Source: Faecalibacterium sp. (GTDB lineage: Bacteria; Bacillota; Clostridia; Oscillospirales; Ruminococcaceae). Taken from it: a stretch of DNA of 64,000 bases. The stretch covers positions 61,603 to 125,602 of the forward strand of contig JAHHRL010000004.1 of NCBI GenBank assembly GCA_020025825.1, given 5' to 3'. The notes beneath the pieces are model-generated. The model saw nothing but the letters and a program-made list of their open reading frames with translations, did not search any database and was not told the DNA's origin. This document shows, piece by piece, positions 35,479-44,881 of the stretch (its first letter is position 1; the number at the start of each line of letters is the position of its first letter). The translations under genes were made by a program, and so were the position numbers.

Positions 35479-36687
35479 TTACAACAATGCCTGCAGCCGT
35501 GCACGAATCGCCCGGATAAAGCTCAAACTATCCACAGCCACCGGCTCAACACCCTCTGCCAAAGCGCACAAATCTTTTGTCATAATGCCGTCATTCAGGG
35601 TTTGCAGGCTTGCCTGCTCCAGCTTCTCGGCAAAACTTACCAGGTCCGGCAGTTCATCCAGCTCGCCACGTTTTTTCAAAGCGCCGCTCCACGCAAAAAT
35701 AGTCGCCATGGGGTTTGTACTGGTATATTCACCCTTCAGCCAACGATAATAATGGCGTGTAACCGTACCGTGGGCAGCCTCAAACTCGTATTTGCCGTCC
35801 GGGCTAACCAATACACTGGTCATCATGGCTAGGCTGCCAAACGCAGTCGAAACCATATCGCTCATCACGTCGCCATCATAGTTTTTGCACGCCCAAATAA
35901 AGCCGCCTTTACTGCGAATCACACGTGCAACAATATCATCAATCAGGCTGTAAAAATAGGTAATGCCGGCGTTCTCGAACTGCGAGCGATACTCCCTATC
36001 GTAAATATCCTGAAAAACGTCCTTAAAGGTGTGGTCATATTTTTTGCTAATGGTATCCTTTGCGCCAAACCACAAATCCTGCTTTACGCTCAAAGCATAG
36101 TTAAAGCAGCTGCGTGCAAAGCTCTCGATAGACGAATCCTTGTTATACTGACCTTGCAATACGCCGCCGCACTCAAAGTCATAAACATCCACCACTTCAG
36201 GTTCGCCGCCAATGGGGGTGTATACCAGCTGTGCCTTGCCGGGGCCGGGCACACGGATTTCACTGGCTTTATAGATGTCACCGTAGGCGTGACGTGCAAT
36301 TGTAATAGGCGCCTGCCAATTTTTAACTACAGGCTTAATGCTGTCAATCATAATGGGCGTACGGAACACCGTGCCGTCCAAAATCGCACGAATTGTACCA
36401 TTGGGGCTCTTCCACATCTGGTGCAGGTCATACTCCTCCACACGCTGTGCGTTCGGCGTAATTGTGGCACACTTAACCGAAACACCGTACTTTTTGTTTG
36501 CGTTTGCGGCATCTACCGTCACCTGATCATTGGTAGCATCACGATTGGGCAGACCAAGATCATAATACTCCGTTTTCAAGTCCACAAAGGGCAGAATCAG
36601 TTCATCTTTGATCCACTGCCACAGTACACGGGTCATTTCGTCGCCGTCCATTTCCACCAGTGGGGTCTGCATTTTGATTTTATCCAT
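35479..36687 (-). CDS. icd: NADP-dependent isocitrate dehydrogenase, eukaryotic-like type
   Basis: About 402 residues from the ATG at 36687 (GGAGGGAATGACC gives proper spacing; the ATG two codons earlier is too close). It follows the homodimeric eukaryotic/IDH1-like subfamily: TPLVEMDGDEMTRVLW, YYDLGLPNRDATNDQVT, KCATITPNAQRVEEY, the substrate loop SPNGTIRAILDGTVFR, NYDGDVMSD and AAHGTVTRHY. Enzymes of this subfamily use NADP and make 2-oxoglutarate from isocitrate. In anaerobes this often serves glutamate synthesis rather than a full cycle; citrate synthase and aconitase are not in the window. Confidence 0.95.
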   Translation of the reverse strand: MDKIKMQTPLVEMDGDEMTRVLWQWIKDELILPFVDLKTEYYDLGLPNRDATNDQVTVDAANANKKYGVSVKCATITPNAQRVEEYDLHQMWKSPNGTIRAILDGTVFRTPIMIDSIKPVVKNWQAPITIARHAYGDIYKASEIRVPGPGKAQLVYTPIGGEPEVVDVYDFECGGVLQGQYNKDSSIESFARSCFNYALSVKQDLWFGAKDTISKKYDHTFKDVFQDIYDREYRSQFENAGITYFYSLIDDIVARVIRSKGGFIWACKNYDGDVMSDMVSTAFGSLAMMTSVLVSPDGKYEFEAAHGTVTRHYYRWLKGEYTSTNPMATIFAWSGALKKRGELDELPDLVSFAEKLEQASLQTLNDGIMTKDLCALAEGVEPVAVDSLSFIRAIRARLQALL

Positions 36688-36791
36688 GGTCATTCCCTCC
36701 GCAGTTGATTCATTTTATACACAACAGCTTTACCTTATGTACAGCTGTACTGCATCATTTGACAGCGACAGCCCCCTATAAAAGGGACTGC

Positions 36792-37964
36792 TTAATCCAC
36801 ATAAGCCTGTTCCAGCTTAATCACACAAATGTAGTTGGGGTCCATACTGCGTGCCGCATTGCGCAGCTGCTCTACAATAGCGGCTTTATCACCGGTATAG
36901 CCGGCAGGTGTTACTAAATCAAACACAATATTGGTATGGCTGTGCCCCGGAACAATACGTAAATCATGTAAGGACAGGCACGTATCTATTTTTTTCAAAA
37001 CCTGATTCAGATAGGTCCGAATTTCTCTTACACGTGGGTCTGTAGTAACAATCGGGTCATAATGAATCGTGACCATAATTCTATCCCGATTGAGAAAATC
37101 ACGCTCGATATTATCCATCAGGTCATGGGCGTCAATCACGTCCATTTCCGCCGGGAACTCCACGTGCAGGCTGGCAAACTGATGTCCGGGGCCATAGTCA
37201 TGCACCATCAGGTCATGGGTACCCATAACATTGGGGTAGCTCATAACGGTTTTCTGAATATGCTTTACCAGCTCCGGGTCAGGCTTTTCGCCCAGCAGCG
37301 GGCTAAGGGTTTCCTTAACCAGATTATACCCTGCCCACAAAATAAAGATGGCTACTGCAAGGCCCATAATGCCGTCCAGTACAGGCATCTGCGTCCAGCG
37401 TACCAAAAAAGTGCCTGCTAAAACACCCAAAGTGGACAGCACATCGTTGCGGCTGTCTGCCGCTGTAGCCATCAGTGTATCTGAGTGAATCAGGGTACCG
37501 ATTTTTTTATTAAACAGGCTCAGCCACAATTTTACCAGAATAGATACGACCAGCACACCTACTGACAGCCAGCTAAAGGCCACATGCTCAGGGTGAATCA
37601 CTTTTACAAAGGACTCCTTAAACAAATCCAAGCCGATAGACAGAATCATCACACTCACAGCAAGGCTTGCCAGATACTCGAAACGGCCGTGACCATAAGG
37701 GTGTTTTTGGTCAGGCTTCATGGCGCCCAAACGGAAGCCCAACAAGCTGACAACGTTGCTGGACGCATCAGAAAGGTTGTTCATAGCGTCTGCTGTGATT
37801 GCGATAGAGCCAAACATCGTACCTACCACAAACTTTCCTAAAAATAACAGCACGTTGCACAAAATACCCACTGCACCGGCCAGCTGACCGTAAGCCGTTC
37901 GTACCGATGTTGCCTGTACATTTTGAGAATCCCTGACAAATAAACGAATGAGAAGCTGCGTCAC
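36792..37964 (-). CDS. Cation diffusion facilitator (CDF) transporter
   Basis: 390 residues, six membrane helices and a C-terminal cytoplasmic domain. The metal site is seen in the second and fifth helices: SIAITADAMNNLSDASSNVV and MATAADSRNDVLST. HPYGHGRFEYLASL follows the third, and the C-terminal ferredoxin-like domain has HDLMVHDYGPGHQFASLHVEFP. It exports a divalent cation (Zn, Fe, Mn or Cd) in exchange for protons. The C-terminal region is longer than in FieF (~300 residues total), which marks the longer clostridial subfamily. GTG start with GGAGGAATCATT. Metal not assignable. Confidence 0.92.
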   Translation of the reverse strand: MTQLLIRLFVRDSQNVQATSVRTAYGQLAGAVGILCNVLLFLGKFVVGTMFGSIAITADAMNNLSDASSNVVSLLGFRLGAMKPDQKHPYGHGRFEYLASLAVSVMILSIGLDLFKESFVKVIHPEHVAFSWLSVGVLVVSILVKLWLSLFNKKIGTLIHSDTLMATAADSRNDVLSTLGVLAGTFLVRWTQMPVLDGIMGLAVAIFILWAGYNLVKETLSPLLGEKPDPELVKHIQKTVMSYPNVMGTHDLMVHDYGPGHQFASLHVEFPAEMDVIDAHDLMDNIERDFLNRDRIMVTIHYDPIVTTDPRVREIRTYLNQVLKKIDTCLSLHDLRIVPGHSHTNIVFDLVTPAGYTGDKAAIVEQLRNAARSMDPNYICVIKLEQAYVD

Positions 37965-38065
37965 AATGATTCCTCCTAAGTTGCTTTTGCGTGCTGTACT
38001 ATATTGACACAGTATACCACGCTATTTTCGCTTTGACCAGAATATCAGCGGAACAAAAACAAAAA

Positions 38066-38093
38066 TGCCGCCCACCACAAAAAAGGGCAGGCA
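38066..38093 (-). terminator. Terminator of the amidohydrolase gene
   Basis: TGCCGCCC (38066-38073) pairs with GGGC-A-GGCA (38085-38093, one bulge), followed on the minus strand by a T-run. 11 bases after the gene's stop. Confidence 0.65.
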
Positions 38094-38103
38094 GCGTTTT
38101 TTA

Positions 38104-38931
38104 TTATTTTTCCAATCCCAGTTGGTAAATGGTATTTGCATTGTCGAACATCAAGCCCTCTTTGTACTTATCCGGTACAAGGCGGTCGATAAATTCCACA
38201 TAGTTGCTCATGTTAACACCCGGCCAGTCGGTACCGAAAATCAAACGGTCCCAGTAATCGCCGTAGCTCAGCCAGCCTTGCAGCATCTCTACATACTGGC
38301 GCTTAAAGATAAAATATCCGTCCAAGTCCTCCAAGCCTGCAAGCAGACCGGAAATATCCGCTGCCATGTTGGGGTTTTTTTCCAAAACAGCGGCAGCATC
38401 TGCCAAAAACGGATTGCCAAAGTGGCACATAACAAATTGCACACGGGGGTGGTCCGTTGCAATATCGTCCAGTGTAAGCGGGTGGCAATACTTCAGCTTT
38501 GCCTGACTGCCCTGCGTTTGGCCGGTATGAATTGCAACCGGCTTATTGTACTTTTCGGCCAGCTCATAGTAAGGCTCGTACAAAGGGTCGGTTACGTAAT
38601 GGTTATCATACCCGGGATACAGCTTGATACCACAGCACTGCTCACGGCGCAAGTGTTCCTCCACCATAGCAGGCACACGGTCCGGACCTAAACGCAGCAG
38701 CTGTGCGCCGTCCAATCCAACGCAGTAATGAAACCGCTTATCCATTTGGTATGCATCGGGGGTGGGGTCATCGTTACCCATCACAATGCCATGTACAATA
38801 TTCAGTTTATCAAACTGCTCCAGCAAATGTGCCTCACTGTTGATATGGCCCATCTGCTGGGCAAGGCTGTCTGCCCAAGGGTCTTCGCCAAACAGATGCA
38901 CGTGGGCATCAATAATTTTTTCCGGCTGCAT
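38104..38931 (-). CDS. Amidohydrolase-family TIM-barrel protein
   Basis: 275 residues. Metal-binding marks of the amidohydrolase_2 group: IIDAHVHLFG at the N-terminus (HxH), KLYPGYDNHYV, VAIHTGQTQG, FVMCHFGNPFLADA and FGTDWPGVNM (catalytic Asp). Relatives include decarboxylases and hydrolases acting on small aromatic or carboxylate compounds; the substrate here is unknown. It may share a transcript with the DUF5662 gene upstream (26 bases between). No signal peptide. Confidence 0.88.
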   Translation of the reverse strand: MQPEKIIDAHVHLFGEDPWADSLAQQMGHINSEAHLLEQFDKLNIVHGIVMGNDDPTPDAYQMDKRFHYCVGLDGAQLLRLGPDRVPAMVEEHLRREQCCGIKLYPGYDNHYVTDPLYEPYYELAEKYNKPVAIHTGQTQGSQAKLKYCHPLTLDDIATDHPRVQFVMCHFGNPFLADAAAVLEKNPNMAADISGLLAGLEDLDGYFIFKRQYVEMLQGWLSYGDYWDRLIFGTDWPGVNMSNYVEFIDRLVPDKYKEGLMFDNANTIYQLGLEK

Positions 38932-38957
38932 TTACAACGTCCTGCCTTTCACAAAAG

Positions 38958-39497
38958 TCAATATTCCTGCCCGGCTTTTAATAGGGCTTTCATGTATTCA
39001 AAGGTAGCTTGCTGCCCATTGTCACGCACCATTAACAAAAGCTTTTCCAGTAAAGCACGTGTTTCCGGGTGCAGCAAGTAATGGTCACGCCCACGATAGT
39101 AATAATCCCATGGGTCGCTGTCTTTATATGCGTCTTTTTGATAAATCTGGCTGGCAGCAATTCTGTCGCACACCATTTCGCACACATATCGCAGCGGCAT
39201 TTTTAAGCCGTCCATAGGCTTGCCGGAGCCGGGGGCATAGTCTACCCAATACTCCAAATGATGCTTATTGCGGCCCTTATGATGTAACCAAGCTGAGGAA
39301 TAGCCTTTCACACGCCGTTCCATATCATTGGGGCTGCGTGTACCTTGGTAGTACTTGCACCCGGGGATAAACTCGGTGGGCGTATACTTGCTCATATCAT
39401 GCAAAAGCCCTTGGCGGTATAATCCACAGGCAAAGCAGTATCGCATTACCAACAGCTTATGGCTGGTAATCGTTTTGAAATGCCCCCAAATGTGCAT
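38958..39497 (-). CDS. DUF5662-family protein
   Basis: A 179-residue soluble protein, His-, Tyr- and Met-rich. Family-typical blocks are ITSHKLLVMRYCFACGLYRQGLLHDMSKYTPTEF, AWLHHKGRNKHHLEYWVDY and MPLRYVCEMVCDRIAAS (each well spaced). The HD-like pattern of paired His and Asp (GLLHDMSK, HHKGRNKHH, CD) suggests a metal-dependent phosphohydrolase fold; this is inference. GGGGGAGG ribosome site. Confidence 0.8.
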   Translation of the reverse strand: MHIWGHFKTITSHKLLVMRYCFACGLYRQGLLHDMSKYTPTEFIPGCKYYQGTRSPNDMERRVKGYSSAWLHHKGRNKHHLEYWVDYAPGSGKPMDGLKMPLRYVCEMVCDRIAASQIYQKDAYKDSDPWDYYYRGRDHYLLHPETRALLEKLLLMVRDNGQQATFEYMKALLKAGQEY

Positions 39498-39534
39498 ATT
39501 TTCCTCCCCCTTTCTCCTGTCGCTGCGGGAAAAA

Positions 39535-39554
39535 GCCGCCCGAAAACGAGCGGC
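39535..39554 (-). terminator. Terminator of xpt
   Basis: An 8-base stem with one wobble pair (39535-39542 with 39547-39554) and a T-run on the minus strand, right after xpt. Confidence 0.75.
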
Positions 39555-39568
39555 CTTAACAGATTCGT

Positions 39569-40150
39569 TTACTGTTCACGGAAACGAATGGTACCCGTGG
39601 TATCGTCCATTTCTTCCACGATAGCTAAGCTTTCGATGCGTACACCCTGACCACGCAGACGTGCACCGCCGGGCTGGAAGCCCTTTTCAATACAGATACC
39701 TGCACCTGCTACCTTTGCACCTGCCTGATTGCAAATGTCCAGCAGGCCATCCATTGCCTTGCCGTCGGCCAAAAAGTCGTCCAGAATCAGAACTGTATCG
39801 TCCGGTCCCAGGAACTTTTGGGATACCGTTACATTATACTCCTTGCCATAGGTAAAAGATTTTACAAGCGAAGTGTACAGCTCACCGTCCAGATTGCGGC
39901 TTTTTGCTTTTTTGGCAAAAACAACCGGCACATCGAAGTGACGTGCAGTCATGCAGGCAATTGCAATGCCGGAAGCCTCAATTGTCAGAATCTTATTTAC
40001 ACCGGCATCTTTGTACAGGCGATAAAACTCCGCACCTACATGGTCCAGCAATTCCACATCCAACTGATGGTTCAAAAAGGTATCCACCTTTAAAACATTA
40101 CCGGCACGAACATTTCCATCTTTCAGGATACGTTGTTCCATTTCTTTCAT
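39569..40150 (-). CDS. xpt: Xanthine phosphoribosyltransferase
   Basis: A 193-residue type I phosphoribosyltransferase. Xpt marks: LKVDTFLNHQLDVELL, NKILTIEASGIAIACMTA, VPVVFAKKAKSRNLD, YTSLVKSFTYGKEYNV, the PRPP loop VLILDDFLADGKAMDGL (~125-140) and AGAGICIEKGFQPGGARL. It salvages xanthine to XMP. Strong AGGAG site. A purine riboswitch, common before xpt in Bacilli, is not recognisable in the 126-base upstream region, which instead holds a plain promoter. Confidence 0.95.
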   Translation of the reverse strand: MKEMEQRILKDGNVRAGNVLKVDTFLNHQLDVELLDHVGAEFYRLYKDAGVNKILTIEASGIAIACMTARHFDVPVVFAKKAKSRNLDGELYTSLVKSFTYGKEYNVTVSQKFLGPDDTVLILDDFLADGKAMDGLLDICNQAGAKVAGAGICIEKGFQPGGARLRGQGVRIESLAIVEEMDDTTGTIRFREQ

Positions 40151-40219
40151 TGCTTTTACTCCTATCCTATGCAGTAAAGCACGGCTGCTGCCCGCTTATG
40201 CTTAACATACATATTGCCT

Positions 40220-40248
40220 AATATAATCGAAACCGCCTCGCTTTGCAA
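40220..40248 (-). promoter_or_regulatory. Promoter of xpt
   Basis: TTGCAA (40248-40243) and TATATT (40225-40220) on the minus strand, 17-base spacer, ~70 bases before the ATG. Confidence 0.65.
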
Positions 40249-40276
40249 GTTTTCTGCGGATTCAAAGGGCAATCTT

Positions 40277-42127
40277 TTATATCACAGGGTTTTTTAGATT
40301 TCTCAAGTCAGCACTTTCCGAAAAATCTTCTCTGTCTTTGGTCAGGCTGGGGTTATAGTACGGGTCGTTCAAAATGCCCTCACGGGTATGCACCTGATAC
40401 AGGCGCTGCTGCTCGCCCGCAAATCGTTTTGCTTTTGCTGCGTCCTTTTCGTCCAAGCCGCGGCTCTTGCTCTCGTGGTGAATCAGCTCCGCATAGGGGG
40501 TCCATACAATACGGTATCCTGCGTCCCGCACACGTAAGCAAAAATCCACATCATTAAACGCAACCGTAAATGCCTCATCCAAGCCGTTCATTTGGTCATA
40601 CACATCGCTGCGCACTAACAGGCAGGCGCCTGTTACAGCAGAAAAATCCTGCACGGTTGCAAGGCGGAACATATAACCGCTGCCGCCCTTTTTGTGGTAT
40701 TTGTGGCTGTGGCCTGCATAGCCGCCCAAGCCTGTTACAATACCTGCGTGCTGAATGGTATCATCTGCATAGTAAAGCATTGCACCGCATACTGCCGCAC
40801 CGTCCGGCCGTGCACACTGCCGCACAAGCTCTGTCAGCCATTGTTCGCTGCCGGCGGGGATTTCCACATCGTTATTCAGCAGCAGCAGGTATTCGCCTGC
40901 AGCGGCTTTGCGGCCAAAGTTATTGATTGCCGAGAAGTTGAACCCGCCTTTGTAGTACACCACCTGCAAGTTGGCATACTTCTGCTTTGCGGTTTCGTAG
41001 TAATCAAAGGTGCTCTGCTCTGTGGAGTTATTCTCAATAACAATTACTTCAAAGTTCTTGTACTCTGTACGCTGATACAGGCTGGACAAGCACTTTTCCA
41101 AATCGTCGATGTGGTCCTTGTTGGGAATCAGAATACTTACTTTCGGGTCGCCCTGAATTTTCCACAGAACACGGTATGTGCTGGGGAAAATTCCGTCCGT
41201 CACTTCGCCCTCTGCACCAATACGGGTTAAATGGTCTGCCAGTGCCTTTTTAGCTGCCACCGCAACGTAGGGTTTTGCCTCTACGCCGCCGCTGGTAGAT
41301 GCTGCATGCACACGCCAGTAGTACAAAACCTGCGGCACATGGTAAGCAGTACCTGTTTTTTCCAGCAAGCGCAAAAACAGGTCATGGTCCTGACTGCCAT
41401 CGCATTCGGGACGCTCGCCGCCAATTTGTTCAAACAAATCCCGGCGGAATACTGCCAAGTGGCAAATATAATTGCAGCACAGCAGATAATCCGGTGCGTA
41501 ATCCGGCTTAAAATGGCCTACCGTCGGGCGCTGAATGCTTTTACTGAACAAGGCTTCATCGCTGTACAAAAAGTCAGGCGACTTACCTTCCTCACGCAAT
41601 TTGTTGATATACATTTGCATCGTGTAAATTGCATGGGGTGCTAAAATGTCGTCGTGGTCTGCCAGTGCCAAATACGTGCCGGTTGCCAGTTTTGCCGCAG
41701 CATTTGTATTGGCAGAAATACCTGCATTTTCGATTTTGGTGTAAGCAATATTAACACCCTTAGCTTGGTACTCCTGCACAATTTTCGCCACATAGGTATG
41801 CTCTGCATCCGAAGCGTCCGCTAAGCACAGCTGTCCGCCGGGCGCTGTTTGTCCGGCAAACGAATCCAGAAACTCACGCAGAAAGTTTTCCGGTGTGTTA
41901 TAAAGCGGTGTCAAAATACTGATTGTATCACCTGACCACCCAGTTTGTGTTTGTTTGCGCTGCTGCTCCAACACCGCTTTTGCCGGGAGGTATCGTGCCT
42001 TTTTTCCAAAAAAGCGACGTTTTACAAAGCCAGCCGCACGCCGCAGCATAGCTAAAATGCCCTGTTCTTTTGTTACGGTAACTGTGTAGCGTGCCAGCTC
42101 ACGGATGCGCTTCAGCCTCAGGTTCAT
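40277..42127 (-). CDS. Glycosyltransferase with two GT2 domains (polysaccharide locus)
   Basis: About 616 residues from the ATG at 42127 (GGAGGACGCA upstream). Two GT-A/GT2 domains in tandem: the first opens TISILTPLYNTP with ALADHDDILAPHAI (DxD-type), the second opens PKVSILIPNKDHIDDLEKCLSSL with YLLLLNNDVEIP and the acceptor-side AVTGACLLVRSDVYDQMNGLDEAF. Such bidomain enzymes add two sugars, often as a rhamnan-type or heteropolymer backbone. It is paralogous to the next gene, and both lie downstream of the ABC exporter, so they build the exported glycan. The extreme N-terminus is basic and helical, perhaps membrane-associating. Confidence 0.9.
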   Translation of the reverse strand: MNLRLKRIRELARYTVTVTKEQGILAMLRRAAGFVKRRFFGKKARYLPAKAVLEQQRKQTQTGWSGDTISILTPLYNTPENFLREFLDSFAGQTAPGGQLCLADASDAEHTYVAKIVQEYQAKGVNIAYTKIENAGISANTNAAAKLATGTYLALADHDDILAPHAIYTMQMYINKLREEGKSPDFLYSDEALFSKSIQRPTVGHFKPDYAPDYLLCCNYICHLAVFRRDLFEQIGGERPECDGSQDHDLFLRLLEKTGTAYHVPQVLYYWRVHAASTSGGVEAKPYVAVAAKKALADHLTRIGAEGEVTDGIFPSTYRVLWKIQGDPKVSILIPNKDHIDDLEKCLSSLYQRTEYKNFEVIVIENNSTEQSTFDYYETAKQKYANLQVVYYKGGFNFSAINNFGRKAAAGEYLLLLNNDVEIPAGSEQWLTELVRQCARPDGAAVCGAMLYYADDTIQHAGIVTGLGGYAGHSHKYHKKGGSGYMFRLATVQDFSAVTGACLLVRSDVYDQMNGLDEAFTVAFNDVDFCLRVRDAGYRIVWTPYAELIHHESKSRGLDEKDAAKAKRFAGEQQRLYQVHTREGILNDPYYNPSLTKDREDFSESADLRNLKNPVI

Positions 42128-42144
42128 TGCGTCCTCCATCGGCC

Positions 42145-44052
42145 TTATTTCAGGCCAAAGTTTTCAAACTTATTGTTAAAGTGGATATTGTAGTACGGGT
42201 CTGCGCCTTCCGGCAGATAGTGGCCCCATCGTGCCTGGAATGCTGCTTTTTCTTTTGCGTAACGTGCCTGATTTGCTGCATTGGCTGCACTGCCATCGTC
42301 CAGACCACGGCTCTTGCTTTCGTAGTGGTAAGCCTGTGCCTCAGGGGTAAATACGTTCAAATAGCCACGCTCGTATAACTTCAGGCACAAATCCACGTCG
42401 TTATATGCAACGGCAAAATCATTTTCGTCCAAGCCGCCGCACAAATCATACAGTTCTGCTTTTACCATCAAGCACGCACCTGTAACAGCCATATAGTTTT
42501 GTGCTGTTACCAAGCGATACAAGTCGCCGACAGCATCACGTGGATGGCTCTTATGGCTATGCCCTGCACTGCCATTGATGCCTAAGATGACACCGCCATG
42601 CTGAATGGTATCGTCCGGATAGAACAGCTTTGCGCCAACTGCGCCCACATCCGGGCGCTGTGCATAGCTGAGCAATTCCGCCAAAAAGTTATCCGTCAGC
42701 ACTTCAATATCATTATTCAGCAGCAGCAGATACTCACCTTCAGCCGCCTTACGTGCTGTATTGTTGATAGCAGAAAAGTTAAACGGTCCCTCATAGGTTA
42801 CAATTTTCAGCCCTGCAAACTGCTGTTTTGCCTGCTCGTAGTATGCAAATGTTTCCGGGTCTGTAGAGTTATTCTCAGCTACCAAAACCTCAAAGTTTTC
42901 ATATCCGGCATGTGCATACAAACTTTCCAGACAGCGCCGCAAGTCCTCCACATGGTCCTTATTGGGGATAATCACGCTGATTTTCGGTGTGCCCTCTACC
43001 GCGTATTTTACACGGTAAGCACCGGGTGCATCGGGCAGGCTCTCGACTATTGCATTGCGGCCTAAGCGCTCCAAATGGTCTTGAATCGCACGGCGGCCCG
43101 CCTCCACTGCATAGGGCTTTGCCTCCACAAGATTTTCCGCAGTAGAACCTGCACCTGCACGCCAGCTGTACAAAACCTTTGGCAAGTGCACAATCTTATT
43201 GGGGGCGCTCAGATTTTCAGTCAGGCGCAAAATCAAATCGTAATCCTGCGCACCATCATAAGTGGGATTTTCCCGTCCGCCTGCACGCACAAACAAATCT
43301 CTGCGGAACATACACAAATGTGTAATATAGTTGCAGCCGTTCAGGTAATCCGGTGCATAACCGGGCTTAAAGTGATACCCACGCAGCTCCTTGCCATCGT
43401 CCGAAAGAACAATTTCATCGCTGTATACCATTTCCGCATCTTGCTGCAAAGCAAGCGCAACCATTTCGTACAGCGCATTGGGGTACAGTGTATCATCATG
43501 GTCCAACAGGGTAATCCACTGGCCCTTTGCCAAAGCAAAGCCTGCGTTGGTATTAGCTGCAATACCCAGATTTTCGGTTAGCTTTTCATAGGTAATGCGG
43601 TAGTCACGGTGCGCAGCACTGCGGCATACCTGCTCCACCTGCTCATGTCCCGGCTGAGAAGCATCCACCAGACACAATTGCCAGTTCGGGTAAGTTTGCT
43701 GATGGACACTGTCCAGCATCTCATTCAAATACCGAATCGGTGTATTGTACAGAGGAACCACGATGCTTACTACAGGGCCGTCTGCAATGGGGGTTGTGCG
43801 CTGAATTTTCAGCTGCCGACGGGTCGGGATATCTGCCCGATGCTGCCACAAATCCTCGTGATGTGCCAATGCCACACGAAACCGAATATCACGGCACATC
43901 TGCTCAAAGCCGTCTTGCCGCAGAGTATGAATCATTCTCCCGGCCAACTCTGCAGCATGGCGTGGGTTCAACAGCCGTCGTGTCATTCCTACCACACTAT
44001 CCTGCACGGGCGCATCTGCATTGCGTACCGTTTGCTTTTCCTGCTCTGCCAT
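42145..44052 (-). CDS. Glycosyltransferase with two GT2 domains, paralogue of the next gene
   Basis: About 635 residues from the ATG at 44052, which has GGGGGAG 9 bases upstream; the frame extends into the ABC gene but only through a terminator-like hairpin. Domain 1: VVSIVVPLYNTPIRYLNEML with TLLDHDDTLYPNAL; domain 2: PKISVIIPNKDHVEDLRRCLESLY with YLLLLNNDIEVL and AVTGACLMVKAELYDLCGGLDE. It shares the overall plan and many motifs with the following gene, so a duplication is likely. Together they could make a repeating disaccharide or tetrasaccharide. Its sugar specificity is not predictable. Confidence 0.9.
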   Translation of the reverse strand: MAEQEKQTVRNADAPVQDSVVGMTRRLLNPRHAAELAGRMIHTLRQDGFEQMCRDIRFRVALAHHEDLWQHRADIPTRRQLKIQRTTPIADGPVVSIVVPLYNTPIRYLNEMLDSVHQQTYPNWQLCLVDASQPGHEQVEQVCRSAAHRDYRITYEKLTENLGIAANTNAGFALAKGQWITLLDHDDTLYPNALYEMVALALQQDAEMVYSDEIVLSDDGKELRGYHFKPGYAPDYLNGCNYITHLCMFRRDLFVRAGGRENPTYDGAQDYDLILRLTENLSAPNKIVHLPKVLYSWRAGAGSTAENLVEAKPYAVEAGRRAIQDHLERLGRNAIVESLPDAPGAYRVKYAVEGTPKISVIIPNKDHVEDLRRCLESLYAHAGYENFEVLVAENNSTDPETFAYYEQAKQQFAGLKIVTYEGPFNFSAINNTARKAAEGEYLLLLNNDIEVLTDNFLAELLSYAQRPDVGAVGAKLFYPDDTIQHGGVILGINGSAGHSHKSHPRDAVGDLYRLVTAQNYMAVTGACLMVKAELYDLCGGLDENDFAVAYNDVDLCLKLYERGYLNVFTPEAQAYHYESKSRGLDDGSAANAANQARYAKEKAAFQARWGHYLPEGADPYYNIHFNNKFENFGLK

Positions 44053-44093
44053 AAATGGATACTCCCCCATAAAAGATTTGAATACAAAAAACA

Positions 44094-44114
44094 GGCCGGG
44101 CTTTTCGCCCAGCC
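44094..44114 (-). terminator. Hairpin between exporter ATPase and glycosyltransferase genes
   Basis: Minus strand: GGCTGGGC loop GAAAA then GCCCGGCC (44094-44101 with 44107-44114) followed by a T-run, i.e. the shape of a rho-independent terminator inside the operon. It would lower glycosyltransferase expression relative to the exporter. The GT start is about 40 bases beyond. Confidence 0.7.
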
Positions 44115-44125
44115 CGATTACTGCA

Positions 44126-44869
44126 TTATGCCTCGCCACGCTGCGCCTTTTTATAGGCCTCGCAAACTACAGCGGTGTCACCGTTCATTTTCAAATCGCC
44201 ATGGCTCAGCCACGCTACCTTTGTACACATACGTTCTACCTGTTCAATCGAGTGAGAAACAAACAAAACAGTTGTGCCGCCGCTCATCAGCTCCTGCATA
44301 CGCTTTTCGCACTTTTGCTGGAACAAGAAGTCGCCAACAGAAAGCACTTCGTCTGCAATCAAAATATCCGGTTTTGTAATTGTAGCAACCGCAAATGCAA
44401 GGCGTGCCACCATGCCGGAAGAGTAGTTTTTCAGCGGAACGTCCAAAAATGCCTGCAGCTCGCTGAACTCTACGATTTCATCAAACTTCTCGTTCAGGTA
44501 CTTAGGCGAATGACCCAGCACGGTACCGTTCAGGTAAATGTTTTCACGTGCGGTCAAGTCCATGTCAAAACCGGCGCCCAGCTCAATCAACGGCGCAATG
44601 GTGCCGTTTACCGTCACACGTCCGGAACTGGGCTTATATACGCCTGCAATCGTTTTCAGCAATGTAGACTTGCCACTGCCGTTCAAACCGACCAAGCCAT
44701 AAAACTCGCCGGGCATAATTTCCAGATTGATATGTTTCAGGGCATAAAACTCATCGTAGTGCAGCCGGCCCTTTACCAAAGCCATAAAGTATTCTTTCAG
44801 GCTTTCGTGTTTTTCGCTGGAAAGGTTGAAGCGCATAGAAACATCTTCCACGCGAATGATTGGTTCCAT
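44126..44869 (-). CDS. ABC transporter ATP-binding protein, polysaccharide/teichoic acid exporter
   Basis: 247 residues from the ATG at 44869 (GGAGG at 7 bases). Walker A GLNGSGKSTLLK (~62-73), Q-loop region, signature NYSSGMVARLAF, Walker B DILIADEVLSVGD and switch His in FVSHSIEQVERM. It has the Wzt/TagH/RfbB-type shape with the long N-terminal strand (MRFNLSSEKHESLKEYF), but lacks a C-terminal carbohydrate-binding extension. It therefore resembles the TagH/RgpD short form that exports finished or growing polymer without a substrate-recognition domain. Pairs with the permease just upstream. Confidence 0.93.
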   Translation of the reverse strand: MEPIIRVEDVSMRFNLSSEKHESLKEYFMALVKGRLHYDEFYALKHINLEIMPGEFYGLVGLNGSGKSTLLKTIAGVYKPSSGRVTVNGTIAPLIELGAGFDMDLTARENIYLNGTVLGHSPKYLNEKFDEIVEFSELQAFLDVPLKNYSSGMVARLAFAVATITKPDILIADEVLSVGDFLFQQKCEKRMQELMSGGTTVLFVSHSIEQVERMCTKVAWLSHGDLKMNGDTAVVCEAYKKAQRGEA

Positions 44870-44881
44870 TTCCATGCCTCC

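Noticed and set aside
36739..36750. GTACAGCTGTAC palindrome before icd as an operator
   Set aside because: It is only 12 bases, has no good promoter at proper spacing, and could be chance.
40151..40276. Purine riboswitch before xpt
   Set aside because: The conserved purine aptamer core was looked for and not seen; the region holds a simple promoter and a short leader.
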